Assembly (NCBI RefSeq): GCF_024449095.1
Contig: NZ_CP024627.1
Coordinates: forward strand, 310,001-374,000
Origin: Vibrio coralliilyticus
GTDB lineage: Bacteria; Pseudomonadota; Gammaproteobacteria; Enterobacterales; Vibrionaceae
Direction: 5' to 3'
DNA: 64,000 bases
Positions within the stretch are counted from its first letter, which is position 1. Each line of letters starts with the position of its first letter. Under the pieces are notes generated by a model, which searched no databases, was not told where the DNA came from, and worked only from the letters and a program-made list of their open reading frames with translations. This document shows, piece by piece, positions 19,786 through 29,864 of the stretch. The position numbers were made by a program, and so were the translations under genes.

Positions 19786-19974
19786 ATGATGTCAAACTCA
19801 CTTTGGATGGCGCTTGGTCTGGTGTTAATTGTTGAAGGAATCGGGCCTTTAATTGCCCCGAATGGTTGGCGAAACATGGTTGCGCAATTGAGTGAACAGC
19901 CGAACAATCAATTGAGGCGTATTGGTGGGTGTCTAGTGGTTGCAGGCGCTGTTATTGCTTACGTGTTCAGTTAG
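19786..19974 (+). CDS. yjeT: DUF2065 small membrane protein YjeT
   Basis: A 62-aa inner-membrane protein of the DUF2065 family with two predicted spans (about 5-22 and 44-61) joined by a short loop containing GPLIAPNGWRNMV, the family signature. Its function is unknown. Start codons at 19786 and 19789 are both possible behind GAGGGA. It follows hflC as in E. coli, but lies after a terminator. Its stop region overlaps the slyX 3' end (convergent) by 4 nt. Confidence 0.85.
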   Translation: MMSNSLWMALGLVLIVEGIGPLIAPNGWRNMVAQLSEQPNNQLRRIGGCLVVAGAVIAYVFS

Positions 19975-20198
19975 TAATGAGGTGGTGGAGTTTCTTCGGA
20001 TGGATCGGCCATATTTGAAGTGTCCATATTCTTGACTTTACCCACTACGTACTTCATCTGATCTTGCATTTTTGTGATCAGCAACTGTTGTTGGCTCAAT
20101 GCATCGTTAAGTGAATCAATGGTTTGTTCTTGAAACGCCAATTGGCACTCCATGTCATTGATACGGTTTTCTAGTTCTGCTACACGCTTTTCGGTCAT
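19971..20198 (-). CDS. slyX: SlyX family coiled-coil protein
   Basis: A 75-aa protein of the SlyX family, largely one predicted coiled coil (about 4-55), ending in the proline- and His-rich tail ETPPPHY. Function is unknown; the family is found next to fkpA in enterics and vibrios, as here. The start at 20198 (MTEKRVAELENR) is chosen from the family; upstream in-frame starts would run into the WD40 gene. The gap to the WD40 gene is only 2 nt, so the two are one operon. Confidence 0.9.
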   Translation of the reverse strand: MTEKRVAELENRINDMECQLAFQEQTIDSLNDALSQQQLLITKMQDQMKYVVGKVKNMDTSNMADPSEETPPPHY

Positions 20199-20200
20199 GA

Positions 20201-21181
20201 TTAGTCGTCCACATTCCAAGCTTGGGCTATTCCTGCGGATGTGCCCGATATTACTCGATTCTGGTTGTCAAAGGCTGCATCATACACCACTGCGCGTGGA
20301 GGGCGAGTATCTTTTAACGGCTCAGCTTCAAATCCATCGACACGTTTGCCCGTATTGGTTTCCCAGACCATAATTCGGCTTGAAGGTGTTCCTGTCACTA
20401 AGTATTGGCCATCATCTGAAAAGCGGGCTGTAGAAAAGATCAATTGACGCGAAAAGCTTCGCAGCTGCGATAATTTCTCCCCAGTACGTAGGTTCCAAAT
20501 AATTGCTTGGTTTCCACCATCGGACGTAAAGGCATAAAGACCATCTCTTTGTAAGGCAACGCGATTAATTCGTTGCTCGTGTTCGAAGCTTTTGAGAATC
20601 TGACCTGTACGGGTATCCCATAAGTAGGCGGTGTAATCATTGCCACCAGATAACGCAAAACGACCATTGGGTGAAAGTGCCACGGAATTGACTTTTTCAT
20701 TGTGGGCAAGGAACTCTAGTCGTCTTCCGGTGACTAAGTTGACGTAAATGGCTTTGCCATTCGATAAACCAAGCAGTACTTGTTCGCCGTTACTAGCAAT
20801 ATCAACGTCACGAATCAGTCCGTCAGATATCGACCATAGCCCTTGAGCTTGGGTCCAAGCCAAGTCCCAAACAGCAAAGTTTATTTGTGTTGCGGTGACG
20901 GCAAATCGGCCATTATCTGAGATACGGATTCGAGAAACGGTACTCGCTTGAGGATCTTGTTCACCTAATGAGGCAAGCTGCTGGCTTTCATAGAGATCCC
21001 ACAGTACTAGTTGATGCTCTTTGGAGTACAATAGGGCAAAGCGGGCATCTCGGCTTAAGGCGAAGCTAGTTGTTCCTAGGGGCTCTATAACCCAACGTTG
21101 ATCATCTTGCGTGGAGAAAAAGCAACCATTTAACGTTGTGATGACAAACGTAAGTAATAGAGTATGAAAAATAGTTCGCAT
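20201..21181 (-). CDS. WD40-repeat lipoprotein
   Basis: A protein of about 326 aa with a lipoprotein signal (MRTIFHTLLLTFVITTLNGC, lipobox LNGC, Cys20). WD40-type repeats follow; the clearest are SPNGRFALSGGNDYTAYLWD, GLYAFTSDGGNQAIIWNL and GQYLVTGTPSSRIMVWE. The fold should be a single beta-propeller tethered to a membrane in the periplasm. I do not know its partner. It sits directly upstream of slyX on the same strand and divergent from fkpA, which hints at an envelope role. The start may be the ATG at 21181 or a TTG at 21190. Confidence 0.85.
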   Translation of the reverse strand: MRTIFHTLLLTFVITTLNGCFFSTQDDQRWVIEPLGTTSFALSRDARFALLYSKEHQLVLWDLYESQQLASLGEQDPQASTVSRIRISDNGRFAVTATQINFAVWDLAWTQAQGLWSISDGLIRDVDIASNGEQVLLGLSNGKAIYVNLVTGRRLEFLAHNEKVNSVALSPNGRFALSGGNDYTAYLWDTRTGQILKSFEHEQRINRVALQRDGLYAFTSDGGNQAIIWNLRTGEKLSQLRSFSRQLIFSTARFSDDGQYLVTGTPSSRIMVWETNTGKRVDGFEAEPLKDTRPPRAVVYDAAFDNQNRVISGTSAGIAQAWNVDD

Positions 21182-21319
21182 TAAATACAAAGATCCGCTT
21201 TAGTTAACGTTTAATTAAAACGCATATTGGTTATAGTGGTACAACATGCTTATAAGCACCAGTCGAAATTAAAGATTTGTGCGCAAAGACAAATGGTTAG
21301 CCATTAATTGGAGAATTCA

Positions 21320-22114
21320 ATGAAATCTATTTTTAAGGTGTCACTGCTTGCAGCAACAGTAATGTTGGCGGTTGGCTGTCAGAAAGAAGAAGAAGCTAAA
21401 ACAGAGGCTGCACCAGCAGCAGAACAAGTGCAAGCAGAAGCCGGTAAAACGGTTCACTTTAAAACCGACGATGAAAAAGCGGCTTACGCAATTGGCGTAT
21501 CATTCGCAAACTATCTAAACACTAGTCTAGATAAGCCAAACGAGATTGGTATCAATCTAGATAAAGACCTTGTACTGAAAGGCATTGAACATGTGTTTGC
21601 GGGTAGCCCTGAGCTAAATGAAGAAGAAACACGCGCAGCCCTTGAATCGCTAGATAAGCGTGTTGCTGAAACAATGCAAAAGCAAGCGGCAGAAAAAGCA
21701 GCTGAAGCGAAGAAAGCAGGCGATGACTTCCGTGCTGACTTTGAAAAGCAAGAAGGCGTGAAGAAGACAGAATCTGGCCTACTGTATCAAGTCATGACTC
21801 CTGCCGAAGGCGACCAGCCTAAAGATACTGATACTGTACAAGTCCATTATAAAGGCACTTTAATCGACGGTACTCAGTTTGATAGTTCATACGACCGTGG
21901 TGAACCTGCGACTTTCCCACTGAATCGTGTGATTTCAGGTTGGACGGAAGGTGTGCAGCTGATGCCTGTTGGCTCTAAATTCAAGTTCGTTATTCCGCCA
22001 GAGCTAGCATATGGTGAGCAAGACACGCCTAGTATTCCTGCTAACTCGACACTGGTCTTCGAAGTTGAATTACTGAAAATCGATAACGGTGAAGGTGAGC
22101 AAGCGGTTCAATAA
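21320..22114 (+). CDS. fkpA: FKBP-type peptidyl-prolyl isomerase, FkpA-like lipoprotein
   Basis: FkpA is an envelope chaperone and proline isomerase. The 264-aa protein has an N-terminal helical dimerisation domain (about 45-140) and a C-terminal FKBP domain (about 150-255) with VQVHYKGTLIDGTQFDSSYDRGEP, VISGWTEGVQLMPVG and IPPELAYG. Unlike the soluble E. coli protein, the signal ends in LAVGC followed by a Glu/Lys-rich linker, which suggests a lipid-anchored form. The start at 21320 follows a GGAG site; an in-frame TTG lies four codons upstream. Confidence 0.93.
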   Translation: MKSIFKVSLLAATVMLAVGCQKEEEAKTEAAPAAEQVQAEAGKTVHFKTDDEKAAYAIGVSFANYLNTSLDKPNEIGINLDKDLVLKGIEHVFAGSPELNEEETRAALESLDKRVAETMQKQAAEKAAEAKKAGDDFRADFEKQEGVKKTESGLLYQVMTPAEGDQPKDTDTVQVHYKGTLIDGTQFDSSYDRGEPATFPLNRVISGWTEGVQLMPVGSKFKFVIPPELAYGEQDTPSIPANSTLVFEVELLKIDNGEGEQAVQ

Positions 22115-22138
22115 GCCACTTCCCTCTGAAATAAACCC

Positions 22139-22168
22139 AAAGGTCTGATGAAAATCAGGCCTTTTTTC
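22139..22168 (+). terminator. Terminator after fkpA
   Basis: The stem AAGGTCTGAT/ATCAGGCCTT (one G-T pair) with a GAAA loop is followed by TTTTTT, 25 bp after fkpA. Confidence 0.85.
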
Positions 22169-22297
22169 ATTTTTTGGCGCTGTATCGCGTGAATAGTTTG
22201 TTCTAAATCACTAGATGGTGGCATTGCTAGATGTTCAATTCAAAATTTCTGATAAACTTACACCAATTTGTTGATTTTTCGCTCGAAGGCTTAAAAA

Positions 22298-23020
22298 GTG
22301 ACAACTACAGACACAGTTAACACGGATATGTTGCTCGAAATGGAATCTGTCAATGTGATGCCATTTAGCGAGCACGATAAAATTATTCTCAGATCGTATG
22401 AAGCCGTTGTGGACGGTATCGCCAGTCTTATTGGCCCTTTTTGTGAAATCGTTCTGCATTCTTTGGAAGATCTCAATACGTCAGCCATTAAAATTGCCAA
22501 TGGTGAAAATACGGGCCGTCAGGTTGGCTCACCCATCACTGATCTAGCGTTGAAAATGCTGCGAGATATCGAAGGCTCTGAGCGTAATTTCTCCCGCTCA
22601 TATTTTACTCGTGCGAAAGGTGGCGTGTTGATGAAGTCGATTACGGTTGCGATCCGTAATGGTGAGAACCGAGTGATCGGCCTGCTATGTATCAACGTTA
22701 ATCTTGACGCGCCTTTTTCTCAGGTACTGCAATCTTTCATGCCAACAGAAGAAGCTAAGCAAGCGGCATCGTCAGTGAATTTTGCCAGCGATGTCGAAGA
22801 ACTGGTTGATCAGACGGTTGAACGCACAATTGAAGAGATCAATGCGGATAAGTCAGTATCAAACAATACCAAAAATCGTCAGATTGTGATGGAGCTGTAC
22901 GACAAAGGGATTTTTGATATTAAAGATGCAATAAACCGTGTCGCAGATCGTTTAAATATCTCTAAGCACACCGTCTATCTTTATATTCGTCAGCGTAAAA
23001 CTGAGGACGACGAAAGTTGA
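22298..23020 (+). CDS. yheO: YheO-like PAS/HTH transcriptional regulator
   Basis: A 240-aa DNA-binding protein with an N-terminal YheO/PAS-like domain (about 25-140, including [11 protein letters not shown] and [17 protein letters not shown]) and a C-terminal HTH (about 190-235, [21 protein letters not shown]). Family members include DauR. The start is a GTG at 22298. Its stop overlaps the tusD start (TTGA), so it is cotranslated with the tus genes; its target is unknown. The yheO-tusDCB-rpsL order is the same as in E. coli. Confidence 0.92.
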   Translation: MTTTDTVNTDMLLEMESVNVMPFSEHDKIILRSYEAVVDGIASLIGPFCEIVLHSLEDLNTSAIKIANGENTGRQVGSPITDLALKMLRDIEGSERNFSRSYFTRAKGGVLMKSITVAIRNGENRVIGLLCINVNLDAPFSQVLQSFMPTEEAKQAASSVNFASDVEELVDQTVERTIEEINADKSVSNNTKNRQIVMELYDKGIFDIKDAINRVADRLNISKHTVYLYIRQRKTEDDES

Positions 23021-23412
23021 GTGCATTGAGCTATACCTTAGTCGTCAATGGGCCGGTATATGGTAGTCAGTCGGCTAGAACGGCTTATCAATTTGCACGC
23101 AGCCTGATTACTAAAGGGCATCAATTGGTCAGTGTATTCTTTTACCAAGATGGCGTGACCAATGGCACAGCACTCAGCGTCCCTGCTAATGATGAGTTTG
23201 ATTTGGTGAAGGCGTGGCAAGCTCTAGCTACAGAGCATAATGTGCGGTTAGAAACGTGTGTGGCGGCAGCGCTGCGCCGTGGGATTGTCAGTCAGGATGA
23301 ATCCAATCAGCACAACTTAATCCAAAGTAATTTGGCCGATGGCTTCCATCAAGCGGGCTTAGGTAGTTTGGCGGAAGCCATGCTGACACAAGATAGGGTT
23401 GTACAGTTTTGA
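23017..23412 (+). CDS. tusD: Sulfur-relay protein TusD
   Basis: TusD takes sulfur from TusA and passes it to TusE for MnmA-dependent 2-thiolation of U34 in tRNA. It is the catalytic subunit of the TusBCD complex. The 131-aa protein has a DsrE-like fold with the active cysteine in [13 protein letters not shown]. It starts with TTG at 23017, overlapping the yheO stop, and its own stop overlaps the tusC start in the same way (TTGA). Confidence 0.94.
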   Translation: MSALSYTLVVNGPVYGSQSARTAYQFARSLITKGHQLVSVFFYQDGVTNGTALSVPANDEFDLVKAWQALATEHNVRLETCVAAALRRGIVSQDESNQHNLIQSNLADGFHQAGLGSLAEAMLTQDRVVQF

Positions 23413-23765
23413 GTCAGTTAACCTACTTATTTCGTAGCGCTCCGCATGGAAGTGCATCTGGACGTGAAGGTGTTGATGCTTTATTAGCCGCATCCGCATA
23501 TTGTGAAGATATTAGCGTACTGTTTATAGGGGATGGTGTTTATCAGTTGATTGCCGGTCAGCAAACCAGTGACATCCTGAGTAAAGATTATTCACCTATG
23601 TTGAAGCTGTTCGATCTTTACGATATAGAGCAAGTGTATGTATGCGCGCAATCTCTGGCTGAGCGTGGTCTGGCGCAAGCGGATTTGATTATTGATGCTC
23701 AATTGCTCGACGACGATGAGCTCAAAACGCAGATACATAGTGCGAGAAAAATACTTTCATTCTAG
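23409..23765 (+). CDS. tusC: Sulfur-relay protein TusC
   Basis: TusC is a DsrF-like structural subunit of the TusBCD heterohexamer. The 118-aa protein has the family start [22 protein letters not shown] and the motif FIGDGVYQL. It starts at a TTG (23409) that overlaps the tusD stop. The tusB ATG follows after 7 nt. Confidence 0.94.
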   Translation: MSQLTYLFRSAPHGSASGREGVDALLAASAYCEDISVLFIGDGVYQLIAGQQTSDILSKDYSPMLKLFDLYDIEQVYVCAQSLAERGLAQADLIIDAQLLDDDELKTQIHSARKILSF

Positions 23766-23772
23766 AGGTCTT

Positions 23773-24048
23773 ATGTTACACATCGTCAAATCCGTAGCGG
23801 CTGTAGAAGAGGTGAGAAAAGTATCTAAAGAGAGCGACACCTTACTGTTTATTGAAAATGCCGTTTATGCACTCAACCCTCAACACAGGTCATACCCCAT
23901 GGTAAAAGGCTTCAATATCGCAGCACTTCGCAGTGATTTAGAAGCGCGTGGCATCCTTAATCGCGTCAGCCCTTCAGTTGAGGTTATCGGCTATGATGGG
24001 TTTGTTGATCTTACTGTGGCACAGGAAACTTCTCTGACTTGGGATTAG
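23773..24048 (+). CDS. tusB: Sulfur-relay protein TusB
   Basis: TusB is the DsrH-like small subunit of TusBCD. The 91-aa protein begins MLHIVKS and has LLFIENAVYAL, both family-typical. The start at 23773 follows AGAGG 5 nt upstream; the frame is open further upstream but that part overlaps tusC and is unlike TusB. It is the last gene before the str operon promoter. Confidence 0.92.
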   Translation: MLHIVKSVAAVEEVRKVSKESDTLLFIENAVYALNPQHRSYPMVKGFNIAALRSDLEARGILNRVSPSVEVIGYDGFVDLTVAQETSLTWD

Positions 24049-24128
24049 CCTTATCCTCTTTTCAATCGGTGTGGAAGAACATTTACGGTATGAAGGTTTG
24101 AGTTGAACAAAAAAGATCCGTATATTTC

Positions 24129-24157
24129 TTGACACACCTCTCACTGCTGCATAGAAT
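24129..24157 (+). promoter_or_regulatory. Promoter of the str operon
   Basis: A perfect TTGACA (24129-24134) and TAGAAT (24152-24157) are separated by 17 bp, 80 bp upstream of the rpsL ATG. This is a strong sigma-70 promoter in the expected place. Confidence 0.85.
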
Positions 24158-24233
24158 TTTGCGTCCCTAATTGCCATTGGTGATTAGGGATAGATTTTTC
24201 ACAAAGCTTACTTTCAAGTAAATCAGGAGCTAG

Positions 24234-24611
<378 letters not shown>

Positions 24612-24708
24612 TGGTATCCGTTAAGTAAGGCCAAACACTAAATTATTTTTAATTTTTGAAGAAACTGAAAAGTTTTGGATAACCTGAAGAAGACAACGGA
24701 GAAAATCC

Positions 24709-25179
24709 ATGCCACGTCGTCGCGTCATCGGTCAGCGTAAGATCCTTCCAGATCCAAAGTTCAAATCTGAACTGCTGGCAAAATTCGTTAACATCCTTAT
24801 GGTTGACGGTAAAAAATCTACTGCAGAGAAAATTGTTTACACTGCACTAGATGCAATGGCTGAGAAATCTGGTAAAGATCACTTAGCTGTATTTGAAGAA
24901 GCTCTTGAAAATGTTCGCCCTGCGGTAGAGGTTAAATCTCGTCGCGTGGGTGGTTCAACTTACCAAGTACCTGTAGAAGTACGTCCGGTTCGCCGTAACG
25001 CACTTGCTATGCGTTGGGTAGTTGAAGCTGCGCGTAAGCGTGGTGAAAAATCTATGGCTCAACGCCTAGCTGCTGAAATGCTAGATGCGTCTGAGAACAA
25101 AGGTACTGCTGTTAAGAAACGTGAAGACGTTCACCGTATGGCAGAAGCGAACAAAGCATTCGCTCATTACCGCTGGTAA
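24709..25179 (+). CDS. rpsG: 30S ribosomal protein S7
   Basis: uS7 nucleates the 30S head and in E. coli represses its own operon by binding the rpsL-rpsG spacer. The 156-aa protein has the expected [18 protein letters not shown] start and the signature [18 protein letters not shown]. It ends [15 protein letters not shown], the short form. A structured 156-nt spacer leads to fusA. Confidence 0.99.
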   Translation: MPRRRVIGQRKILPDPKFKSELLAKFVNILMVDGKKSTAEKIVYTALDAMAEKSGKDHLAVFEEALENVRPAVEVKSRRVGGSTYQVPVEVRPVRRNALAMRWVVEAARKRGEKSMAQRLAAEMLDASENKGTAVKKREDVHRMAEANKAFAHYRW

Positions 25180-25238
25180 TACCTTTCAGTGCCGCGAGAA
25201 CCCTCGCGGCGCAACTCTAGTTCCTATGCGTAAGCTTA

Positions 25239-25315
25239 GGAACTATTGCTATATCTAGGGCACGTGAAAATTGCCATGAGCAGGCTAAGATGCAACTAGA
25301 AATAGCAATAGTCCC
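25239..25315 (+). repeat. Long inverted repeat in the rpsG-fusA spacer
   Basis: Positions 25239-25258 and 25296-25315 pair over 20 bp with two mismatches; 11 bp (ACTATTGCTAT/ATAGCAATAGT) are perfect. The stem ends 20 nt before the fusA GTG. Two smaller hairpins precede it (CCGCGAG/CTCGCGG at about 25192-25209 and AGTTCCT/AGGAACT at about 25219-25244, which overlaps the left arm). It could be an mRNA leader controlling EF-G translation. Confidence 0.6.
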
Positions 25316-25335
25316 TAATTCAAGAGGATTCAATC

Positions 25336-27435
25336 GTGGCTCGTAAAACACCTATTGAGCGTTACCGCAATATTGGTATCGTCGCTCACGTAGACGCAGG
25401 TAAAACAACCACAAGTGAACGCATTCTTTTCTACACTGGTCTTTCTCATAAAATCGGTGAGGTTCACGACGGTGCTGCTACCATGGACTGGATGGAGCAA
25501 GAGCAAGAGCGTGGTATCACGATCACCTCTGCGGCTACGACCACTTTCTGGCGTGGTATGGAAGCTCAATTCCAGGACCACCGCATCAACATTATCGATA
25601 CTCCTGGACACGTAGATTTCACTATCGAAGTAGAGCGTTCACTACGCGTACTTGATGGTGCAGTTGTAGTGTTCTGTGGTTCATCGGGTGTTGAACCTCA
25701 ATCTGAAACTGTATGGCGTCAAGCTGACAAATACCACGTTCCTCGCATGGTATTTGTTAACAAGATGGACCGTGCAGGTGCTGACTTCCTACGCGTTGTT
25801 GATCAAATCAAAAACCGTCTTGGTGCAAACCCTGTTCCTATCCAACTTAATGTTGGTGCGGAAGAAGACTTCAAGGGTGTGATTGACCTAATCAAGATGA
25901 AGATGATCAACTGGAGTGAAGCTGACCAAGGTACAACTTTCACTTACGAAGATATTCCAGCGGACATGCTTGAGCTTGCTGAAGAGTGGCACAACAACCT
26001 AGTTGAGTCAGCGGCAGAAGCTAGCGAAGAGCTAATGGATAAGTATCTTGAAGAAGGCGAACTAACGGAAGCTGAAATCAAGCAAGCATTACGTACTCGT
26101 ACACTAAACAATGAAATCGTACTGGCCACTTGTGGTAGTGCGTTTAAGAACAAAGGTGTTCAAGCAGTACTCGATGCAGTAGTCGAATTCTTACCATCGC
26201 CAATTGACGTTCCAGCGATCAAAGGTGTTGATGACAACGACAACGAAGTTGAGCGTCATGCAGACGACAACGAACCGTTCTCAGCTCTCGCATTCAAAAT
26301 CGCGACGGACCCGTTTGTAGGTACGCTAACCTTTATGCGTGTTTACTCTGGTGTGGTCAACTCTGGCGATGCGGTTTACAACTCTGTTAAACAGAAAAAA
26401 GAACGCTTTGGTCGTATCGTACAGATGCACTCAAACAAGCGTGATGAAATTAAAGAAGTTCGCGCAGGTGATATTGCAGCGGCAATTGGCCTGAAAGACG
26501 TGACAACAGGTGACACACTGTGTGACCAGAACCACAAGGTGATTCTGGAGCGCATGGAGTTCCCTGACCCAGTAATTCAGATCGCGGTAGAGCCTCGCTC
26601 TGTTGCCGATCAAGAAAAGATGGCTATTGCGCTAGGTAAACTAGCCGCAGAAGATCCGTCTTTCCGCGTAGAAACGGATGACGAAACAGGTCAGACACTG
26701 ATCTCTGGTATGGGTGAGCTTCACCTAGATATCATCGTTGACCGTATGAAACGTGAATTCAGCGTTGACTGTAATGTTGGTAAACCTCAGGTTGCTTACC
26801 GAGAGACGATTCGTGGTAACGCGGAAGTTGAAGGTAAATTTGTACGTCAATCTGGTGGTCGTGGTCAGTATGGTCACGTATGGATCAAACTGGAGCCATC
26901 TGAACCTGGTGAAGGTTTTGTCTTTGTTGACGAAATTGTGGGTGGTGTTGTTCCTAAGGAATACATCAGTTCGGTAGCGAAAGGTATCGAAGAGCAAATG
27001 AACAGTGGTGTTCTAGCGGGTTACCCAGTTCTAGACATTAAAGCAACACTGTTTGATGGTTCTTACCACGATGTTGACTCTAACGAGATGGCGTTTAAGA
27101 TCGCTGGCTCGATGGCATTCAAGAAGGGTTCATTAGAAGCACAGCCTGTACTTCTTGAGCCAATGATGAATGTTGAAGTAACTACGCCTGAAGATTGGAT
27201 GGGGGACGTTGTTGGTGATCTAAACCGCCGTCGCGGCATGATCGAAGGTATGGACGATGGTGTGGCTGGTATTAAGATCATCCGCGCTCAAGTGCCACTA
27301 TCTGAGATGTTTGGTTACGCAACTGATCTACGTTCTGCAACTCAAGGCCGTGCGTCTTATTCTATGGAGTTTAACGAGTACGCTGAAGTACCGAAAAACT
27401 TTGCAGATAAAATCATTGCAGACCGTGGTTACTAA
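25336..27435 (+). CDS. fusA: Elongation factor G
   Basis: EF-G drives ribosome translocation and, with RRF, recycling. The 699-aa protein has GTPase motifs [21 protein letters not shown] and NKMDR, and domains [20 protein letters not shown] is in the C-terminal EF-G signature. The start is a GTG at 25336 with AGAGGA upstream, as in other vibrios and E. coli. A long stem in the leader may affect its translation. tuf follows after 154 nt. Confidence 0.98.
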   Translation: MARKTPIERYRNIGIVAHVDAGKTTTSERILFYTGLSHKIGEVHDGAATMDWMEQEQERGITITSAATTTFWRGMEAQFQDHRINIIDTPGHVDFTIEVERSLRVLDGAVVVFCGSSGVEPQSETVWRQADKYHVPRMVFVNKMDRAGADFLRVVDQIKNRLGANPVPIQLNVGAEEDFKGVIDLIKMKMINWSEADQGTTFTYEDIPADMLELAEEWHNNLVESAAEASEELMDKYLEEGELTEAEIKQALRTRTLNNEIVLATCGSAFKNKGVQAVLDAVVEFLPSPIDVPAIKGVDDNDNEVERHADDNEPFSALAFKIATDPFVGTLTFMRVYSGVVNSGDAVYNSVKQKKERFGRIVQMHSNKRDEIKEVRAGDIAAAIGLKDVTTGDTLCDQNHKVILERMEFPDPVIQIAVEPRSVADQEKMAIALGKLAAEDPSFRVETDDETGQTLISGMGELHLDIIVDRMKREFSVDCNVGKPQVAYRETIRGNAEVEGKFVRQSGGRGQYGHVWIKLEPSEPGEGFVFVDEIVGGVVPKEYISSVAKGIEEQMNSGVLAGYPVLDIKATLFDGSYHDVDSNEMAFKIAGSMAFKKGSLEAQPVLLEPMMNVEVTTPEDWMGDVVGDLNRRRGMIEGMDDGVAGIKIIRAQVPLSEMFGYATDLRSATQGRASYSMEFNEYAEVPKNFADKIIADRGY

Positions 27436-27589
27436 TAAATCGTATTAACCTTTAAAAATAGCAAGACTTTTTTAAAGATCAATACGTCCAAATATTGCGC
27501 TGACGGACGTTGGCGCATAAAATAGCAAATTCTGGCGCGTCGTGATCAATAATGTTCGCGGCGAATCATAACTAGGAAGGAACACGATC

Positions 27590-28774
27590 GTGTCTAAAGA
27601 AAAATTTGAACGTACTAAACCGCACGTTAACGTTGGTACTATCGGCCACGTTGACCACGGTAAAACAACTCTAACTGCTGCAATCTGTACAACTCTTGCT
27701 AAAGTGTACGGCGGTGAAGCGAAAGACTTCGCATCAATCGATAACGCTCCAGAAGAGCGTGAGCGCGGTATCACAATCGCAACTTCTCACGTTGAGTACG
27801 ACACTCCAACTCGTCACTACGCACACGTAGACTGCCCAGGACACGCTGACTATGTTAAAAACATGATCACTGGTGCTGCGCAAATGGACGGTGGTATCCT
27901 AGTTGTTGCTGCGACTGATGGCCCAATGCCACAAACTCGTGAGCACATCCTACTAGGCCGTCAGGTTGGTATCCCATACATCATCGTATTCATGAACAAA
28001 TGTGACATGGTTGACGATGAAGAGCTTCTAGAGCTAGTAGAAATGGAAGTTCGTGAACTTCTATCTGAGTACGATTTCCCAGGTGATGACCTACCAGTTA
28101 TCCAAGGTTCTGCACTAGGTGCCCTAAACGGCGAAGAGCAGTGGGAAGCGAAAATCGTTGAACTAGCAGAAGCACTAGACAGCTACATCCCAGAGCCAGA
28201 GCGTGCAATCGATCAGCCATTCCTAATGCCGATCGAAGACGTATTCTCAATCCAAGGTCGTGGTACAGTAGTAACTGGTCGTATCGAGCGTGGTATCCTA
28301 ACAGTAGGTGACGAAGTAGAAATCGTAGGTATTAAAGAGACTACAACAACTACTTGTACTGGTGTTGAGATGTTCCGTAAGCTTCTAGACGAAGGTCGTG
28401 CGGGTGAGAACGTTGGTGCACTTCTACGTGGTACTAAGCGTGACGAAGTAGAGCGTGGTCAAGTACTAGCGGCTCCTAAGTCAATCAACCCACACACTAA
28501 GTTTGAGTCAGAAGTATACGTACTTTCTAAAGACGAAGGCGGCCGTCATACTCCGTTCTTCAAAGGCTACCGTCCACAGTTCTACTTCCGTACAACTGAC
28601 GTAACTGGTAACATCGAGCTACCAGAAGGCGTAGAAATGGTAATGCCAGGCGATAACATCAAGATGACTGTAGAGCTAATCGCACCAATCGCAATGGACG
28701 AAGGTCTTCGTTTCGCGATCCGTGAAGGTGGCCGTACAGTAGGTGCTGGTGTTGTTGCTAAGATCTTCGACTAA
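27590..28774 (+). CDS. tuf: Elongation factor Tu
   Basis: EF-Tu carries aminoacyl-tRNA to the ribosome. The 394-aa protein is full length with [18 protein letters not shown] and NKCDMVDD. It uses a GTG start behind AAGGAA. The 154-nt gap from fusA contains a small stem (ACGTCC/GGACGT near 27487-27512). Codon use is strongly biased, as expected for a top-expressed gene. A second tuf copy, if present, is outside this window. Confidence 0.98.
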   Translation: MSKEKFERTKPHVNVGTIGHVDHGKTTLTAAICTTLAKVYGGEAKDFASIDNAPEERERGITIATSHVEYDTPTRHYAHVDCPGHADYVKNMITGAAQMDGGILVVAATDGPMPQTREHILLGRQVGIPYIIVFMNKCDMVDDEELLELVEMEVRELLSEYDFPGDDLPVIQGSALGALNGEEQWEAKIVELAEALDSYIPEPERAIDQPFLMPIEDVFSIQGRGTVVTGRIERGILTVGDEVEIVGIKETTTTTCTGVEMFRKLLDEGRAGENVGALLRGTKRDEVERGQVLAAPKSINPHTKFESEVYVLSKDEGGRHTPFFKGYRPQFYFRTTDVTGNIELPEGVEMVMPGDNIKMTVELIAPIAMDEGLRFAIREGGRTVGAGVVAKIFD

Positions 28775-28833
28775 TTCTTAGGAATTAATTGAAATCTTGC
28801 ACTTTTCTTCATTTATGAAGAAAGCGCATCTAG

Positions 28834-28864
28834 AAAAAGAGAAGCTTCGGCTTCTCTTTTTTGA
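28834..28864 (+). terminator. Terminator of the str operon
   Basis: AAAAAGAGAAGC-TTCG-GCTTCTCTTTTTT: a stem with the stable TTCG tetraloop followed by a T-run, 60 bp after tuf. Confidence 0.9.
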
Positions 28865-29117
28865 TTTTTGGTTATAAAAAAAATTGTCCGATAACTTCAC
28901 TTACTCACCAATTCCTCTTTTCTTTATCCTTTAAAACAAACAGTTATCAAAACTGATTTCATTACTATTTTTGTGGTTAAATGCGTAAGTGTTTAGAGCC
29001 GCTTCTTTGCCATTTTTGATATAACAAATCAGTCTTAATATCTCCAAAATCGTAACTGGTAATAAGAACAATTATTGTTTATATTTTTCTCCTAGGTTGT
29101 ATTACGGGTTTTCATTT
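28865..29117. other. AT-rich spacer between tuf terminator and bfd
   Basis: There is no gene in this part of the 343-bp gap between tuf and bfd. It is AT-rich and should hold the bfd promoter. A perfect 6-1-6 palindrome AACAATTATTGTT (29067-29079) lies 39 bp before the bfd ATG; with its flanks it matches about 12 of 19 positions of the Fur consensus, which fits iron control of bfd-bfr, but the match is modest. Confidence 0.45.
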
Positions 29118-29312
29118 ATGTACGTTTGTTTGTGTCATGGAATTTCTGATAAGAAAATCAAAAAGTTAGCTTTAGAAGAAGGCATCACTGATATCAGAGG
29201 CATAAAGAAATGTACCGCGCTTGGTAGCCAATGTGGCAAATGTGTCAAGATGGCGAAGGAAATCCTTAATGAAACAGGTGTAGTACAGTACCAAAAAGCG
29301 AGTTGAAACCGT
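29118..29312 (+). CDS. bfd: Bacterioferritin-associated ferredoxin
   Basis: Bfd donates electrons to bacterioferritin to release stored iron. The 2Fe-2S ligands C4 and C6 (MYVCLCHG) and C39 and C42 (SQCGKC) are present in the CXC...CXXC order. The start at 29118 gives the canonical N-terminus. The open frame from 29118 closes at the TGA ending at 29306 (62 aa); the following few bases are untranslated. bfr begins 75 nt later, so the two form an iron-storage pair. Low-iron induction through Fur is likely from the family. Confidence 0.93.
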
Positions 29313-29381
29313 CTCGTGGCTTTTTGACACCTTCTCAATTGGTTCTACAGTTTAATTGGAGCCAAAGAGGAGGTTTTTGTC

Positions 29382-29864
29382 ATGAAAGGCGATCCAATCA
29401 TTATTCAACATCTCAATAAAATCCTTGGCAATGAACTAGTTGCCATTAATCAATATTTCCTTCATGCACGAATGTATAAAGACTGGGGCTTAAAGCATCT
29501 AGCGGATAAGGAATATCACGAATCCATTGATGAAATGAAACATGCGGATCATTTAATTGAACGTATTTTGTTTCTTGAAGGCGTCCCTAACTTGCAAGAT
29601 CTAGGCAAGCTCATGATCGGCGAAGATACCAAAGAGATGCTGGAGTGCGACCTTAAGTTAGAAATGGCTGCGATACCTGATTTAAAAGCTGCCATCGCTT
29701 ACGCAGAAGACACACACGATTATGTATCCAGAGATCTGTTTCAAGATATATTGGAAGATGAAGAAGAACACGTAGACTGGCTTGAAACGCAACTTGGTTT
29801 AATTGACATGACAGGTATCCAAAATTACTTGCAGGCTCAATATGTTGATGAAGATGGTGACTAG
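29382..29864 (+). CDS. bfr: Bacterioferritin
   Basis: Bfr is the haem-containing 24-subunit ferritin that stores ferric iron. The 160-aa protein keeps every ferroxidase ligand of the E. coli protein at the same number (Glu18, Glu51, His54, Glu94, Glu127, His130) and the haem ligand Met52. The acidic C-terminus ends VDEDGD. An AGGAGG site lies upstream. It pairs with bfd, its electron donor. Confidence 0.97.
   Translation: MKGDPIIIQHLNKILGNELVAINQYFLHARMYKDWGLKHLADKEYHESIDEMKHADHLIERILFLEGVPNLQDLGKLMIGEDTKEMLECDLKLEMAAIPDLKAAIAYAEDTHDYVSRDLFQDILEDEEEHVDWLETQLGLIDMTGIQNYLQAQYVDEDGD

Noticed and set aside
27436..27589. Internal tuf promoter or gene in the fusA-tuf spacer
   Set aside because: Only a 6-bp stem and poor promoter-like words were found; not strong enough to call.
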